From the NCBI GenBank assembly GCA_020466095.1, contig CM035806.1:6905122-6969121 (forward strand): DNA of 64,000 bases, given 5' to 3'. The position numbers were made by a program, and so were the translations under genes. Below, piece after piece: positions 45,532 to 57,291 of the stretch. The notes beneath the pieces were generated by a model. That model ran no database searches, was not told where the DNA came from, and worked only from the letters and a program-made list of their open reading frames with translations. The stretch comes from Chlorops oryzae. Taxonomy: Eukaryota > Arthropoda > Insecta > Diptera > Chloropidae. The stretch's first letter is position 1; each line of letters starts with the position of its first letter.

Positions 45532-46115
45532 ATGCGAAGATTTTCAAAAATCCGAATATTAACCACAAAGGAAGTACATGGAGGAAGGAGATCGTAAAAT
45601 TAGAAAATTATGACATCCGGCCGCTAGTAGAAATTGTCAGACAACCAAAAAGTTGCACAGAAGCGAGGACTGCGAATGAAAAAAATAACTTGAAGAATCG
45701 AATCTATAAAGCGGAAGAAGAAGAAGAAGAGCCGTAGATAATCATATAGAATTATTTAATTGATCAGCTTAAATGCTTGAAAAGTGCTTTAATCGTAGCA
45801 ATATTTAGCGACTAAGTAGGTAGAAATCGAATTTTCGGAAGAATTTTCTAATCGTGGAGAGTTTTATGATAAAAGCAACCACCACGGCGTCCAAAAAATC
45901 AGCAGCCTTCTCAACACCCTCGCCACGGTCCCAATCACAGCCAGCCCTAAGCCGTTATCAGATACAAAAGCAAAGCAGAAGACGCATCTATGCATCGACC
46001 GGCAGTGCGGCGAACATTATGATGGATCGTGAAAGCCTCAGTGAATGGGCAAAGGATAAGCCGCTGAGCATATTACAACTGGATCCAGCAGATCGTGCGG
46101 TACTGCGAATAGCAG
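45532..46115 (+). CDS. shot: Coding exon, probable spectraplakin (short stop) alternative first exon
   Basis: Host exon with a 5' leader (45532-45865) and coding from the ATG at 45866 (an in-frame stop at 45818-45820 rules out an earlier start) to 46115. A later in-frame ATG pair at 46019 and 46022 is an alternative start. The ~83-codon product begins with a Ser/Thr/Ala- and Arg-rich stretch and ends with ESLSEWAKDKPLSILQLDPA, then DRAVLRIA and the first base of a split codon. Spectraplakins (fly Shot, vertebrate MACF1/dystonin) continue after RIA with DERD and a QKKTFTKW calponin-homology start. The exon ends in phase 1 with G, which fits a GAT Asp codon there. Shot crosslinks actin and microtubules and has several alternative N-terminal exons. 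The identification is from memory of the family. The next exon lies outside the window. Confidence 0.7.
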
Positions 46116-46121
46116 GTAAGT
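46116..46121 (+). other. Splice donor of the shot-like exon
   Basis: Consensus AG/GTAAGT donor directly after AATAGCAG. Reading on into the intron adds two codons and then a stop, as expected if the boundary is real. Confidence 0.75.
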
Positions 46122-46170
46122 GTTAAACACATTGCATTTTTTTCTTTTTGTTTTTTGTTATGCATGTTAA

Positions 46171-46912
46171 GGGGGTCTTCTCATTGAAAACCCGTTTTTT
46201 GGACCCTTTTTAAAAAAATTCTTATTTGAAAACGCAAAGAATAATTGAAAACTTTTTTTATTTATTGTATTACAAAAGGTTCAAAGTAAATAAAAAAATT
46301 TTTTTTGCCTCGATACGTGGGCTGTTCAAAAAGTAATGAGACTTCAAAGTTGGTGGTGAAAAAAAAAGGTGCCGTCACGGCGGCCACGATTCCGGGTCTC
46401 CGGAGCGTCCGAAATGGAAAAAAAAAACGGGGTTATAATCAGTATAGATGTAATTCTCGGGTGAACCTCAAGCTTAATTTTGTGATTTTTTTTGACAAAA
46501 TGGCGGCCATTCAAAAAAAAATTTCAATTTCGGGCTTTTTTTTTTGTAGTTTAGTGTAAAAAAAAAAATAGTAAAAAATTTTTTTAAAATTATGGTCGAG
46601 GTTCACCCGAGAATGGTGACAATTCTGCGTCGATTCCACTTTGTTTCATGAAAATCGGTTCAGTTGAACTGGAGATATCATGGCCGCCAGTTCGAAAAAC
46701 GTGGTTTCGAGATAAACGCGTTTAAAGTTTGAAGCAACGCAAAAATTACTCGTTTTAGCGCAGATCTTGCTCGACAAAGAAGGCTATATCCTCTAAACTA
46801 TTTCGAATTTCAAAAAATCCTTTTAGGGGCATATTCACAACTACCCAAGCTATAAATAAATGCAAAAAAAAAAAAAAGTCGAAAAAAAAAGTTGCTCAAT
46901 GAGAAGACCCCC
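46171..46912. mobile_element. TTAA-flanked 742-bp inverted-repeat element
   Basis: Both ends read GGGGGTCTTCTCATTGA inward and both are flanked by TTAA (46167-46170 and 46913-46916). TTAA duplication is characteristic of piggyBac-type insertion, but a TA duplication with one extra A on each TIR explains the same sequence, so the superfamily is open. Inside is a partial inverted pair (ATTCTCGGGTGAACCTCAAG near 46451, GTCGAGGTTCACCCGAGAAT near 46594). There is also a GTGGGCTGTTCAAAAAGTAA stretch near 46317 that resembles mariner-type termini. No protein is encoded. It lies 55 bp downstream of the exon donor. Confidence 0.8.
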
Positions 46913-46916
46913 TTAA

Positions 46917-48117
46917 ACGACATAGCCTACTGCGTGGCCCCTTGAAAGATATACATAGTTATGTTTTGTGGATTTTGATAAAAAAAAAAAAAATTTTTTT
47001 TGATTGAAAGGTAATACTCAGGGGTATTTTTTTAAAATAACCAGAAAGTGGCGCGAAGACGGGAATGCACTGAAAAAAAATTCTTTAATTTTTATTTTCT
47101 ATTTTGAGTAAACATTTTTCTCAGTGTAAAATTTGAAGAAAATTTTTTTCGATTCCTTGCTTCAATACCTGTCAGTCGCCATTTGTTTCATCTTTCTGTC
47201 TTAAATAGTTTTCGAGATATAAATTTTTGAAAAAGGCCTTACTAAAAAGAATTTTTTTAGGATATTTGAAGAAAACTGAGCAATAGGAATCTAAATCTCG
47301 GGCTCTATTTTGTTTTTAGGTAATAGGTACTAAATATCCGAAAATCATCAAAGCTTTAAAATTCTTTTGAGAGGGTCGATTCCTTCCCTTAGCTGGCAAG
47401 AGACCCCTCATTTTAAATGTGAAAAATTTCAAAAGCAAGAAATGCACGTGATTTCGAAAGATCGGCTTCCAAAAAAATCACGATTAAGATATTTTCCTTT
47501 TAAATGTCCACAATAATAGAATTATACATTTTCGTGTTCCTGTCATGTTAATCATACATTCATGTTCTCCCGTATACTTGTAAGTAATATGTAAATTGCC
47601 TTATGGGTCTTAAGTGAAGACCGTACTCAGAATTATCGCCAAAATCCACAAACGATCGCTAATAAATTATTTCCACGTCTGCGTCAATTGAAATTCTATA
47701 GAGATGCACTTCATTATTGATTGCAGTACGGATCTCTTTTGTAATTATTGCTGTCAATAATATTGGCCTGAAATATATGTACCTGTCAGGCGTTCCGGAC
47801 TTTGTTGGGCTTACCAACCTTTGAATAAAGTTGTAAAAAATCAAAATATGCAGTCAAACAAAACCCATTAGTAGGTACACATCACTGTCAATTCCGATAC
47901 CGAATGACTAGAATCGCTTCCCATTTAACGATGAGATGATAAGCTGTTGACACTTGCAGCGAAATTCTGACAGCAGTCCGTGATCATTTATACCAAAAAA
48001 AAAAAAATTTTTTTTGTGATTAAGTACGACGAAAAAGGAAGAGGTTCCTAATGGGTTAGTGGACCGAAACAGGACTGCTAGGGGAACTCAATAGTATAAA
48101 GCAGTTCATGTGAAATT
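46917..48117. other. Non-coding spacer with MITE-like fragment
   Basis: CACTGAAAAAAAATTC at 47068 and TTTTTCTCAGTGTAAAA at about 47115-47131 bracket a ~62-bp mini-hairpin of the same kind as those at 43915 and 44034. The following 47160-47260 stretch (TTGTTTCATCTTTCTGTCTT, then TTTTCGAGATATAAA) resembles the 17.99-18.06 kb sequence. No gene. Confidence 0.5.
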
Positions 48118-48213
48118 AGATAGAGCGATAGAAAGAGAGAGAAAAAGAAAGAAAGAAAGACAAAAAGAGAGAAAGAATGAAAGAACGAAAAAATTAAGGA
48201 AAGAAAGAAAGAA

Positions 48214-48269
<56 letters not shown>

Positions 48270-48305
48270 AAAGAAAAAAGAAAGAAAGAAAGAAAAGAAA
48301 AGAAA

Positions 48306-48336
<31 letters not shown>

Positions 48337-48578
48337 AAAGAAAAGAAAGAAGAAAGAAAGAGAGAGAGAAAGAAAAGAGAAAGAGAAAAGAAAGGAGAAG
48401 AAGAGAAAGAAAGAAGAGAGAGAAAGAAAGAAGAGAGAGAAGAAGAGAGAGAGAGAGAAAGAGAGAAGAGAAAGAGAAAAAGAAAGAGAGAGAGAAAAGA
48501 AAGAGAGAGAGAAGAATAGAAAAGAGAGAGAAAAGAAAGAGAGAGAGAAAGAAAAGAGATAGAGAGAGAAAGAAAAGA

Positions 48579-48612
<34 letters not shown>

Positions 48613-48900
48613 AAAGAAGAAGAAGATAAGAGAAAGATAAAGAGAGAGGAAGAGATAGAAGAGAGAGATAAAGAAGAGAGATAAAAGAGAGAAAAGAGAA
48701 GAAAAAGAAGAGAGAGTAAAGAAAGATAACTAGATAAGAGATAGAAAGAGAATAGAAGAGATAAGAGAGAGAGCTATAAAAGAGAAGAGTGATTAGAGAG
48801 GATAAGAAGACCGAGATTTAAAGAGAGACAGATGAGCGAATAGAAGAGATAGAAGTATATAGAGAAGATATACTAGAGAGAGATAGAAAGAGAAATACAA
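48118..48900. repeat. GAAA/GA purine-tract satellite
   Basis: About 780 bp of nearly pure purine, grading from GAAA tetramers on the left to GA and GATA-interrupted sequence on the right. The interval 48196-48516 has no pyrimidine on the plus strand. The Lys/Glu/Arg-rich frame through it is an artefact. Confidence 0.96.
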
Positions 48901-49233
48901 AATAAGGATGTTTTCCCCCGCTTATGGCTCGTTAAAAAAAGGCTCTGACTTAGCAGTTCTATGCTGACTTAAGACCGAATTTTTCTAAATTTCACTATAT
49001 CTAAATTCACTAAATTCCTGCTTTGCAATACGCAAAATATATATATATATGTATATACATATACTCAAAAGTGACACGAAAAGAAATTTCCCTTTGGAGC
49101 TGTCTTCGGGCGTAGTTTTCCTACATGAAAGGATAAATCGATTATTTTTATTTATTATTATTTCTTGAGGTCTCAATAATTTGATTAATTGTGAAAATAA
49201 CAATATTTCAAAGTCTGAAGTGCAATTTTGTGA

Positions 49234-49273
<40 letters not shown>

Positions 49274-50040
49274 TTTTTTTTTTTAGTACTTCATTAAACG
49301 AAAATAATTATCATTCAGGTGTCAATGAATCATCATCGTTGCGTTCTCGAGTAAATTGCGTGTTGTAAAAGGCGGCGTGCCCGTAAAGTTGTAGTTAAAT
49401 AGAGCCGCTTGACGGCTTCAGTGCTTGAGATTTTTACCTCGATTTTTCGTTTATTTTGCATTTGACGCGAAAATTCTCTCTCAATAGGCCTGAACTTGTT
49501 CACCGACGCCATCCGCGTAGAAAAGTAGTGCTGCCTCCCCCGTCGCTTCGCCCTTCGGCGCTTGACCTCCAAAAAATATGAATTATTTTTCTACATGCCA
49601 ACGCCTCAATAAAACGAATTCGCGCTCAAAGTAAAACATTAAAAAAAATTTTTGTTGTTGTTGTTGTATATTTACTTATGTCATACCTTCGTTTGGTCTT
49701 TACTGTAAGTCTTGTGTAGGTGAAGTCTGTGCGACGAAATCTAATTTTGTAAGCTTTATGTTCTAAATAACATAGCATTCGGCTGGTCAACGTGTGGGGT
49801 AACTAACTGTAGGTGGATTTGCGAAATCCTGAGGCAGCAACCTCTACTATCGTCCTTTGAAATCTCCTCTGGGCGAAAGTATTCTTCGATCGGACGAAAA
49901 ACATTGATGATTGCGATTCGAATTAGATCAAAAATAATTTCCAATTTATACATACATAGTTAATAATCATACATACTAGAATCGAATCTTCGGACAACTT
50001 TCTGTTTTGAAAAAAAAAAAATTCTCACAATTGCGATTTT
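48901..50040. other. Non-coding region with TA microsatellites
   Basis: A TA run lies at about 49038-49052 and a longer one at 49238-49271, followed by a T run. A GTTGTTGTT run occurs at 49652-49667. A 79-codon minus frame at 49333-49572 has a mixed, Arg-rich composition but no motif. No gene is called. Confidence 0.45.
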
Positions 50041-50640
50041 TTATACAATTTTTTAAATATTTTTTTTTTTATTTTTTAAATTAATGTTTAAAATAATTTT
50101 TATAATTAATTTTTAAATTAATTTTTATAATTAATTTTTAAATTAATTTTAAATAATTTTTATAATTAATTTTTAAATTAATTTTTATAATTAATTTTAA
50201 ATTAATTTTTTATAATTAATTTTTTAAATTAATTTTTATAATTAATTTTTTAATTAATTAATTTTTATAATTAATTTTTATTAATTTTTAATTTTTAATA
50301 TTAATTAATTTATAATTATTTTAAAATTAATTTTTAATTAATATTTAAATTAATTTATTAATTAATTTTTAAGTAATTTTAATTAATTATTTTAATTAAT
50401 TAATTTATAAAATTAATTTTAAAATTATTTATAAAATTAATTTTAAAATTAATTTATAAAATTAATTTTTAAAATTAATTTTTGTGTTTGATTATTGTTT
50501 GAATTAAATTTTATTATACTTATTAATTTTTTTTATTAAAGTTAGTTTTATTAATTTTTTAAAGTTTTTAAATAAGTTGTTTTAATTAAGTTAAATTTTA
50601 TTTTATTAATTTTTTTTTACATTTTTCTATTAAGAACTTT
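50041..50640. repeat. TAATTTTTAAATTAATTTTTA satellite
   Basis: About 600 bp of near-pure A/T made of alternating TTTTTATAATTAA and TTTTTAAATTAA blocks. Each block is close to its own reverse complement, so the array can form many alternative hairpins. The right third becomes irregular. Confidence 0.85.
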
Positions 50641-52268
50641 TTTTTTTGTATTAATTAAACACACTATTGAGCCACAAGTCACGGCTGGCCATATCCTAAA
50701 ATTTTGGAGATGTCTCGTGAGGTCGATTAAACTCGAAAATCCATTTGACCCATTTAATGCGAAAAAATATGTCCGAAAAACGGGAAACCCGCCATTAATT
50801 TTTGCACCTCTTTTGATATGAGCCGCTGAGGAAATTGTACGGCAGTCAAATATAATTTTCGGATTTTTTTTTTTTTTTATTATACGAAAGGCTATTTGAT
50901 GATGATCATTTGTGTGTACCTGTATAGGTAAAGCGGTCGTAAATGGATTAAGAAAATTACTCATTGATCTCCGAAGTTTTTTGGTATTCCAACCCCAAGG
51001 ATTTTTACAATAACGTCATAAGGTCTCCCTGAACAGAGAATATCCCGGGCTCGATATCCCTCCTTTGAATTCTGGCCTTAAACACTGGCTCGAATTGATC
51101 TCTTTTTTTTTCCATAATTAAAATGGACATTCGGAGTTTTCCCTTTGAAACCAGGTTTCGCTTTTCATATTCGATTATACTCGTATATAACCCCTTTTCC
51201 AGTGATTCGATTGAACAACAATCCAATAAAATTTGGTGAAATGAGATTTTTCCTTTTGAAAATGGTCACAAAAAACTGGCACACCCACGATGGCCACATA
51301 TCGCGCTATCAAGCCTTATTTAGTCAGCCTTTAGTCTCGCATTGGACACGAATTCTGCGGTGCTACAATTTTCGACTCAAAAACCGTGGAGAGCCGCAGC
51401 CATCCGATAATTGTTTATTTAGCTCCATACACACTCTTTTTTCGTCTATTTGGCAAATAAATTTTTAAATTATGTTTTGCCAAAAAATTGAAAGAAAAAA
51501 AAAAAGATTAAATTGGTTTAACTTCGTTCTCTGATGTGACTTAAAAAAAGTGGTCGAGTGTAGGTTGTAGTTTGTTTAAAATTTTTTTCAACACACCGAC
51601 TTGGATGATATAATGTATATGTATATGTATATGTTATGTATGTAGTATATGCTTTGCAAGTTGGCCTTTTTTAGACACAACGTCTCTCGGTTTTATCCAG
51701 CTTTTTGGAAGTGACAACTGCCAGCTGGAATGATTGCCCAAATTCGCTGAAAGTTTCTTCCTTCCAATCTGTGGTCTCTTATATCATCGCCTGAAAATAG
51801 TAATTTTTTTTGTCTTTCTTTCTCTCAGTCTTCAGCCTCTCAATCATTTGATCGCATATATAAATATTTTTTTTAATGCTTTTGTGAATTTTCGGACAGC
51901 GTTGAAGTATCTTTATATTTTCCTTTCATTAAAAATCAAACTTAATTGTTTTATGTCTTTTGTATTGATCACTTAATGGCAATTGATGCCAGCGACATCA
52001 CCCTCTCGTGGTGTCCATTAAATGGACGGCATTGGATTTGTTGTTGTGACCCTTTATCAAGAGTGAAGTTGAATAATTTGGTTGTTTTTTTTTTCTTGAT
52101 TTCAAATTGAATACTTCAATTATTTATTTCAGCTGACAATCTTTCAATTACTTATTTTTTTCTTAAAAGAATAGCTATTAATAGTCCAGCTTATATCGCA
52201 ATAATCCCAGAAAACCATATGTGTTCGCATTGTAATAATGTAGTGTAATCGCTGCCGTTGCGAATCTT
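50641..52268. other. Non-coding region, no gene seen
   Basis: Frames at 50617-50964 (-) and 51145-51468 (+) are uninformative. A TATGTATATG run lies at 51613-51648. Otherwise ordinary AT-rich sequence. Confidence 0.45.
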
Positions 52269-52279
52269 TCATTTTAATA

Positions 52280-53398
52280 AAGGATAGAGTTATAGAAAGG
52301 AGAGAGGCAGAGATAGAGCGAGAGGTAGTTCGAGGTAGGGTGGGCAATGGAGAGGTAGTGAAAAGTACGGAAGTGCAGAGGAAGATATACGTAGATCGAG
52401 AGGGTTTTAAATAGGGGTGGTAGAGAAGATTGTGATTGAGAGGGGGTGAGGTAGAGAAGTAGATAAGGGGAGTGGAAGAGAGGGGAGAGGTAGAAAGATG
52501 GATAGAAAAAGAGAAGAAGAGATAGAAAGACGTAGAAAGAGAGAGCTGGAGATGAAAAAGATAGGAGGGTAAAGAGATAGAAAGAAGGATAGAGAGATAG
52601 TGAGAGATAAATAGGAACAGAAAGAGATAGTGAGCGACAGATAGAGACAGATAGAGATAAATAGAGACAGATAGAGATAGATAGAGACAGATAGAGACAG
52701 AAAGAGACAGATAGCGACAGATAGAGAGAGATAGAGATAGATAGAGAGAGATAGAGATAGATAGAGACAGATAGAGATAGATAGAGACAGATAGAAACAG
52801 ATAGAAACAGATAGAAACAGATAGAGACAGATAGAGACAGATAGAGACAGATAGAGACAGATAGAGACAGATAGAGACAGATAGATAGAGATAGAGACAG
52901 ATAGAGACAGAGACAGATAGAGACAGATAGAGACAGATAGAGAGAGATAGAGACAGATAGAGACATATAGAGACATATAGAGACAGATAAAGACAGATAG
53001 AGACAGAAAGAGACAGATAGCGACAGATAGAGACAGATAGAGATAGATAGAGAGAGATAGAGAAAGATAGAGGCAGATAGAAACAGATAGAGATAGATAG
53101 AGACAGATAGAAACAGATAGAAACAGATAGAGACAGAAAGAGACAGATAGCAGAACAGATAGAGAGATATAGAGAGAGATAGAGAAAGATAGAGGCAGAT
53201 AGAGACAGATAGAAGATAGATAGACGACAGATAAGAATAGAGCGAGATAGAAGAAGAAAGAGACAGATAGATACAGATATAGCCAGATAGAGAGAGATAG
53301 ATAGAGACAGATAGAGACAGATAAAGACAGAAAGAGACAGATAGAGACATTGATAGATAGAAACGGATCAAGATAAATAGAGATAGAGCGGGCGATAG
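52280..53398. repeat. ATAGAGACAG decamer satellite
   Basis: A long array based on the 10-bp unit ATAGAGACAG, purest at about 52620-53345, with variants ATAGAGATAG, ATAGAAACAG and AAAGAGACAG. The left flank (52280-52600) is a looser AGAGAGG/GATAGA region. Composition is strongly purine-biased. It yields a 429-codon minus-strand frame of Leu/Ser/Ile/Tyr repeats, which is an artefact of the 10-bp period (three frames cycling). Confidence 0.95.
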
Positions 53399-54122
53399 AA
53401 AATGAAAGAGCATTCCGTAAATATTATTTGTATTCACACAATCGGAACTAGGGATGTACGAAATTGGAAATGGCTTGCGAGTCATTTTCTGAACGCACAT
53501 TAAATGGTTTACTGGGACATAATGAATATCGGAAGGTAGCTGACAAAGAAAGCCCGAAACCAAGGCCTTTAAAAAGCTTCCACCATTAGCAACTTGTGTT
53601 CGATTCCAATTAATTTTTTGTCATTAATTCAATCGTTCGCATAAAAAAAAAAAAAAAAAAAAAATCCCCATTCCATTGTCTAGATCGAACTTTTTTCTCT
53701 TTAGCAATTTCTTCTGTCTTGAGAATTTTGAGTCGCAATATTTTGAAAAAAATTTTTTTTTTAATTTCAGAGAACAATTTTCTTTTCAACATGAAATCTG
53801 AAAGCCTTTTTTTTGAGAAGGGACAAAACCTTCAATTGTTGCCCCCGATTCTCATCCCATCACGTTTAATTTCTCTTTCATTCAATTACTTGGAAATACA
53901 CGAAAGTTCAACCAAAACTGTCGAGCGGTCTGCAATCTATGAGAACTACAAAAATTTTTACTGGCCGGTCCATTATGAAAACGATGCCACACCAGTTTTA
54001 GGGTCTGCCCAAAAAAATTGGTTAAATTGCTCTTGAGTCTTTTTGTCGATCTTTTGTATTCAAGGAGCCCCATGGAAGAAAAACCGAAATTCTCTCCTAG
54101 GGTCTCCTTACATATTTCCATA
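53399..54122. other. Non-coding spacer
   Basis: Contains an A run at 53643-53664 and no recognisable gene. A 105-codon frame at 53719-54036 has no motif. Confidence 0.4.
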
Positions 54123-54124
54123 TA

Positions 54125-55422
54125 ACAGGTTGGCTGATAAGTCCCCGGTCTAACAAAGAAAAACACATTTTTTTGTCAAAATTCGTTTTTATTATTCAAC
54201 ATAGTTCCCTTCAAGAGCGATACAACGATTATAACGACCTTCCAATTTTTTGATACCATTTTGGTAGTACTCCTTCGGTTTTGCCTCAAAGTAGGCCTCA
54301 GTTTCGGCGATCACCTCTTCATTGCAGCCAAATTTTTTCCCTGCGAGTATCCTTTTGAGGTCTGAGAACAAGAAAAAGTCGCTGGGGGCCAGATCTGGAG
54401 AATACGGTGGGTGGGGAAGCAATTCGAAGCCTAATTCATGAATTTTTGCCATCGTTCTCAATGACTTGTGGCACGGTGCGTTGTCTTGGTGGAACAACAC
54501 TTTTTTCTTCTTCATATGGGGCCGTTTTGCCGCGATTTCGACTTTCAAACGCTCCAATAACGACATATAATAGTCACTGTTGATGGTTTTTCCCTTCTCA
54601 AGATAATCGATAAAAATTATTCCATGCCCATCCCAAAAAACAGAGGCCATTACTTTGCCAGCGGACTTTTGAGTCTTTCCACGCTTCGGAGATGGTTCAC
54701 CGATCGCTGTCCACTCAGCCGACTGTCGATTGGACTCAGGAGTGTAGTGATAGAGCCATGTTTCATCCATTGTCACATATCGACGCAAAAACTCGGGTGT
54801 ATTGCGAGTTAACAGCTGCAAACACCGCTCAGAATCATCAACACGTTGTTGTTTTTGGTCAAATGTGAGCTCGCGCGGCACCCATTTTGCACAGAGCTTT
54901 TTCATATCCAAATATTGATGAATGATATGACCAACACGTTCCTTTGATATCTTTAAGGCCTCTGCTATCTCGATCAACTTCATTTTATTGTCATTCAAAA
55001 TCATTTTGTGAATTTTTTTGATGTTTTCGTCGGTAACCACCTCTTTCGGGCGTCCACTGCGTTCACCGTCCTCCGTGCTCAATTTCACCACGCTTGAATT
55101 TTGCATACCAATCAATTATTGTTGATTTTCCTGGGGCAGAGTCCGGAGGAAAACTCATTATCAAGCCAAGTTTTTGCTTCCACTGTATTTTTTCCCTTCA
55201 GAAAACAGTATTTTATCAAAACACGAAATTCCTTTTTTTCCATTTTTTTCACAATAACAAAAGTTGCTTCACAAAAGACGCTCTATCTCACAAACTAATT
55301 GACTTACAGACGTCAAATTTTGACACGAATCATTTGAAGGTTGCCACTATATAAAAATAATATGCATTTAATACTAGCGACGCCATCTATGTGTCAGACC
55401 GGGGACTTATCAGCCAACCTGT
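54125..55422 (-). mobile_element. Himar1-like mariner element, nearly intact
   Basis: A 1298-bp mariner. Perfect 27-bp TIRs beginning ACAGGTTGGCTGATAAGTCC lie at 54125-54151 and 55396-55422, flanked on both sides by a TA duplication (54123-54124, 55423-55424). The TIR sequence is the one known from Himar1-group (irritans subfamily) elements, and the non-coding ends also match the familiar pattern. The transposase gene lies on the minus strand and is damaged only by small insertions near its N-terminus, so this is a young copy. Confidence 0.98.
54192..55243 (-). pseudogene. Himar1-like mariner transposase, two N-terminal frameshifts
   Basis: DNA transposase that cuts and pastes the element at TA sites. 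It starts at the ATG at 55243 (MEKKEFRVLIKYCF) and ends at the stop at 54192-54194. The span of 1052 nt is exactly 5 nt more than the 1047 nt of a 348-codon family gene. The excess is a 4-bp insertion near 55145-55152 (after LDNEF) and a 1-bp insertion near 55083 (after FKRGE). Both fall in the helix-turn-helix DNA-binding domain. From about 55080 on the frame is open and reads almost like Himar1: linker WVPRELT, catalytic Asp residues in VTMDETWLYHY, LFHQDNAPCH and SPDLAPSDFFLF (D,D34D), and C-terminal YNRCIALEGNYVE. All three catalytic Asp residues are present. It cannot make a full-length protein without frameshifting. Confidence 0.96.
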
Positions 55423-55424
55423 TA

Positions 55425-57080
55425 CATATGCTAACATAATCTCTCTCCAGCTGTTGCAAGATTCACGCAAAACTAATAGATACACCCCACCATAGTTGCG
55501 CACAATAATTGATCAGATACATACATAAATATCTGAGATTGAGCAGGCAATCGAAAATTTGAAAGTTGGCAAACAATTCAATTTCATTATTTGGAAATAT
55601 CTCGAACCATATGAAATTTCGACTGAAGAGAACTCATTAATTCAATCGGAGTTTGTATGAGTCGCGATGCTTTCGAAACATCTTGTCACCGAATGTTCCG
55701 AATGATAGGCGAGGCTGCTACCATGTACATGGGTACACGGGTACACGGGTACGTGGAAACGGCAGCCGATTCTTTTCTTCGTCTTTTACTTTTAAATCAA
55801 TTCTTGAAAGATAAGGTGAAATGAACAAGAGCCAGTTATCAGATGCCACCATCACACAATGCTTGCGAAGAGGAGGAAGAACTTTTATAATGAAGAGTTT
55901 TTTTTTTTTTTTTCGGGGAATTTGGAACTAAATGGGTTTCTGGGTTACTACTGTGGTACCTATGTCGTCGGATGTTCAACAAGAGAATCGAATCTTAGGT
56001 GTAATGCCCTCATCATTCTTACGCCTCGCCTAATTCATTTAATCTACCGTTATGAGTGAAGACACTCTTCTTGGAGGACAATTGCCAATTGTCCAAATCG
56101 GGCTGGACTTGATTGGATAAATGATCAGCTTTGTCAGCGATCTCAATTCTAGGCAAATAAAAATTTTTTTTATTAAATACTTAACCAATTCTTTAGTCGA
56201 ACACTGCGTGGGAGGGGATGATCGAACCCACAACTTATCGAATTGAAGAACGATATTATGTCATGAAATCTCTCAACTATAATGATGATTTTTGATCACT
56301 TTATTTCACAAAAAAAAAAAAAAAATTAAGGTTTTTTCTCGAGCATTACAAAAACCCTTATGTCCATTAGGGTGTCCCAAAAAAAATTTTTTTTTTCGAA
56401 TTTAATAGTAGAACGTAAGGTTTCCGAAAGCTTATGGGTCAAAGTATTTTTGAGAATTTTTTCAGATTTTTCGTAAAAGGTTTAGAGGTTGCGCTCAGCG
56501 GATTTGCCTCAAAAGCCCCACATTGTCCATATGCTAAGCATAGAATTCACATTAGAAGAAAAGAGAGAGAGAGAGAGATAGAGAAAGAAAAACCTCAGCT
56601 CTTTCGATAATCTGGCTTATCTTAATTTATTGGCAAGAGAGCACCCCCACCACAAAATATTGCTTCCGTTGATTGTGGCCGACTTGTGGCGATTTGTCAG
56701 GCTCTCGACTCGCATTGAATGTCTAATTAATCGAGATCGAGATTGAGTCTTATTCCGCCTCATTAAATGAGGTTAATCTCTTTACGTATGTAAACGGCGA
56801 CGACATATTTTGCCGCGGCAACTGAGTTTTAAATGAAACATGGACTTGAACAGGTCTTAGCGCGCTCATTCGGCATGACAATTGGCTTGAATGATTGATT
56901 TGGATTTATGATCAATGCATATTCGATTGCCCGCGGATGTGGACTGGACGTGGGGGATCGGCCATGAACGATTTGTAATCGTTTTTATTTTTTCTTATTT
57001 TTTAACATAAATATTTTTCCCTCTCTTTCATCTCGTTGAAATTCCTTCGTATTGTGCAGTGCTATGGTCGATAACATTAT
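55425..57080. other. Non-coding region, no gene seen
   Basis: Includes GGGTACACGGGTACACGGGT near 55731-55752, a GAGAGAGA run near 56563-56582 and, at 56370, TAGGGTGTCCCAAAAAAAAT, which looks like one terminus of a MITE whose other end I could not find. No coding sequence. Confidence 0.45.
56190..56262 (-). repeat. Possible tRNA-derived sequence
   Basis: The minus strand contains GTGGGTTCGATCATCC (56227-56212), a good box B. Upstream, TAGTTGAGAGATTT could be a decayed box A. No acceptor stem pairs. It may be another tRNA-derived repeat, or chance. Confidence 0.3.
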
Positions 57081-57082
57081 TA

Positions 57083-57289
57083 CAGTGCAATCCCCAATGA
57101 GTGGACACTCCTATAAAGGTTTGCACGTCAAAAATAAATCAGATAGAAAATTTTAGCCGAAGCTTAGACCTCTCATGGGTGTACAGAAACGATGTTGGTT
57201 TTTTTTTATGGAGATTTGAGTCCACTCGAGAGGGACTCCGCTGTTTATATAAGGTTTTTTGGTAGGGATTTATTTTTCGCCCTTCACTG
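57083..57289. mobile_element. Small TA-flanked MITE with CAGTG ends
   Basis: Begins CAGTGCAATCCCCAATGAGT and ends GCCCTTCACTG, with TA at both ends (57081-57082 and 57290-57291). GAGTGGAC on the left and GTCCACTC on the right are inverted and continue the symmetry. CAGT-initiated ends with a TA duplication suit pogo/Tigger-like Tc1/mariner derivatives. Confidence 0.55.
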
Positions 57290-57291
57290 TA

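Noticed and set aside
48110..48562. 150-codon Lys/Glu/Arg-rich frame
   Set aside because: Runs through the GAAA/GA purine satellite; no real protein features.
52274..53563. 429-codon minus-strand frame rich in Leu, Ser, Ile and Tyr
   Set aside because: Produced by the ATAGAGACAG decamer array; no non-repeat domain and no gene structure.
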